From Actinoalloteichus_B caeruleus (GTDB lineage Bacteria; Actinomycetota; Actinomycetes; Mycobacteriales; Pseudonocardiaceae), in NCBI RefSeq assembly GCF_000718005.1, contig NZ_JODV01000055.1: 5,002 nt of DNA; one strand, given 5' to 3'. Numbering within the stretch: the first letter of the stretch is position 1; every line of letters begins with the position of its first letter. Of the stretch, positions 4,559-5,002 are shown one piece after another. Position numbers and translations under genes: made by a program. The notes under the pieces were generated by a model. That model saw nothing but the letters and a program-made list of their open reading frames with translations, was not told where the DNA came from and did no database searches.

Positions 4559-5002
4559 GATTTGTTGCTCCTTGCCTGTCTTAGCTGTGATACGACCCCG
4601 CCTTGTATTCGGGCGCACTGCTGGCAGTGGGGGTAAGCCGTTTGTGGGCTGCCGGGTGAAACTAGGCTACTCGGTGGCTGGTGGTCGGGTATCCACCGTC
4701 CATTAGGGGTGTTCGGAGATCTGGAAGAACAGGTATGACAACCATGGGCCTGTCCGGATTCGTCGGTCAGTTCCCGGACCCCACTCGCATCTATGTTCCC
4801 GTCAACTAAGGCAACTCCCTCCCGTGCGTTTGGTCCAGCCCCTAATGTCAGGTCGCATTTCTCCTTGGGAGTGGCGTTATGAACCAGGACCGGCGTGGTG
4901 CCTGCCAGTACATAGTACGTGTGGGTGGCGTTGATGGTGAGGTTGTGGACGCGGTGGTGGTGGGGGTAGGTGTGGGCGTGGGTGATGGTGGTGTGGTCGC
5001 CG
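4552..5002 (-). CDS. HINT-toxin fusion, cassette A (C-terminal part; N-terminus outside window)
   Basis: An uninterrupted frame from the right edge to TAA at 4552-4554; 149 codons visible. The first 42 residues are the end of a HINT domain, GDHTTITHAHTYPHHHRVHN then YYVLAGTTPVLVHN, the autocleavage end that frees the tip. The 107-residue tip starts ATPKEKCDLTLGAGPNAR. Counting from its first Ala it has C46/C49 (GCHTC), D64-H65 (PDHQPP) and C84/C87 (HCQQC), then QGGVVSQL. Four Cys around a DH pair suggest a zinc-held treble-clef or HNH-like nuclease, which is inference; I know related tips in actinobacterial Rhs proteins but no established name. No start codon in the window, so whether this is a full-length toxin or another orphan tip cannot be decided. 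Overlaps its immunity gene by 7 nt. No lesion seen: the only intact tip in the window. Confidence 0.78.
   Translation of the reverse strand, partial: GDHTTITHAHTYPHHHRVHNLTINATHTYYVLAGTTPVLVHNATPKEKCDLTLGAGPNAREGVALVDGNIDASGVRELTDESGQAHGCHTCSSRSPNTPNGRWIPDHQPPSSLVSPGSPQTAYPHCQQCARIQGGVVSQLRQARSNKSW
4568..4573 (-). promoter_or_regulatory. Ribosome binding site of the cassette A immunity gene, inside the toxin gene
   Basis: AAGGAG on the minus strand, 9 nt before the ATG at 4558 and within the last codons of toxin A. With the 7-nt overlap it indicates coupled translation of toxin and antidote. Confidence 0.7.
4930..5002 (-). repeat. Shared HINT DNA, copy A
   Basis: 73 bp identical to 2127-2199, continuing beyond the window. 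The flanking 50 bp towards 4881 differ from copy C at only about seven positions. The plus strand is nearly all G and T. Such conservation between different toxins is what homologous tip exchange would need. Confidence 0.85.

Overview
The window is high-GC DNA with actinobacterial features: GC-rich coding, Rhs/YD-type polymorphic toxin sequence ending in RTYNGH-type linkers, and His-rich HINT (pretoxin intein-like) domains ending in YYVLA..PVLVHN. I cannot name the genus. No housekeeping gene is present; the whole window looks like the decaying toxin-tip region of an Rhs/polymorphic toxin locus.

Layout, with all toxin and immunity genes on the minus strand (read right to left). (A) 5002-4163: 3' part of a HINT domain fused in frame to an apparently intact toxin tip with two CxxC pairs and a DHQPP motif, overlapping by 7 nt an intact putative immunity gene. 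(B) about 3900-2930: HINT fragment, broken toxin tip (out-of-frame junction, amber stop, 1-nt frameshift), then an intact immunity gene. (C) about 2370-1228: HINT fragment with a 13-nt deletion, a PD-(D/E)xK-like toxin tip with an internal TAA, then an intact immunity gene. (D) about 573-1: remnant of the C-terminal end of an Rhs core, its linker and pre-toxin region, reaching the first residues of another HINT domain at the left edge.

Between the units lie plus-strand pieces: two frameshifted 3' ends of a tyrosine recombinase (838-1159 and 2468-2813), each preceded by a related repeat of about 100 bp. A shorter copy of that linker lies at 3987-4084 without the recombinase end. The repeated unit is therefore [recombinase 3' end, plus strand] next to [HINT-toxin-immunity, minus strand].

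Interpretation (inference): this is an array of displaced toxin cassettes. The HINT DNA is almost identical between cassettes (73-bp exact matches), so it could let a tip recombine into a full-length Rhs gene. Toxins B and C are broken while all three immunity genes remain open with good ribosome binding sites, as expected of a store of immunity genes kept after the toxins decayed. Only toxin A looks potentially functional, and its N-terminal part lies outside the window.
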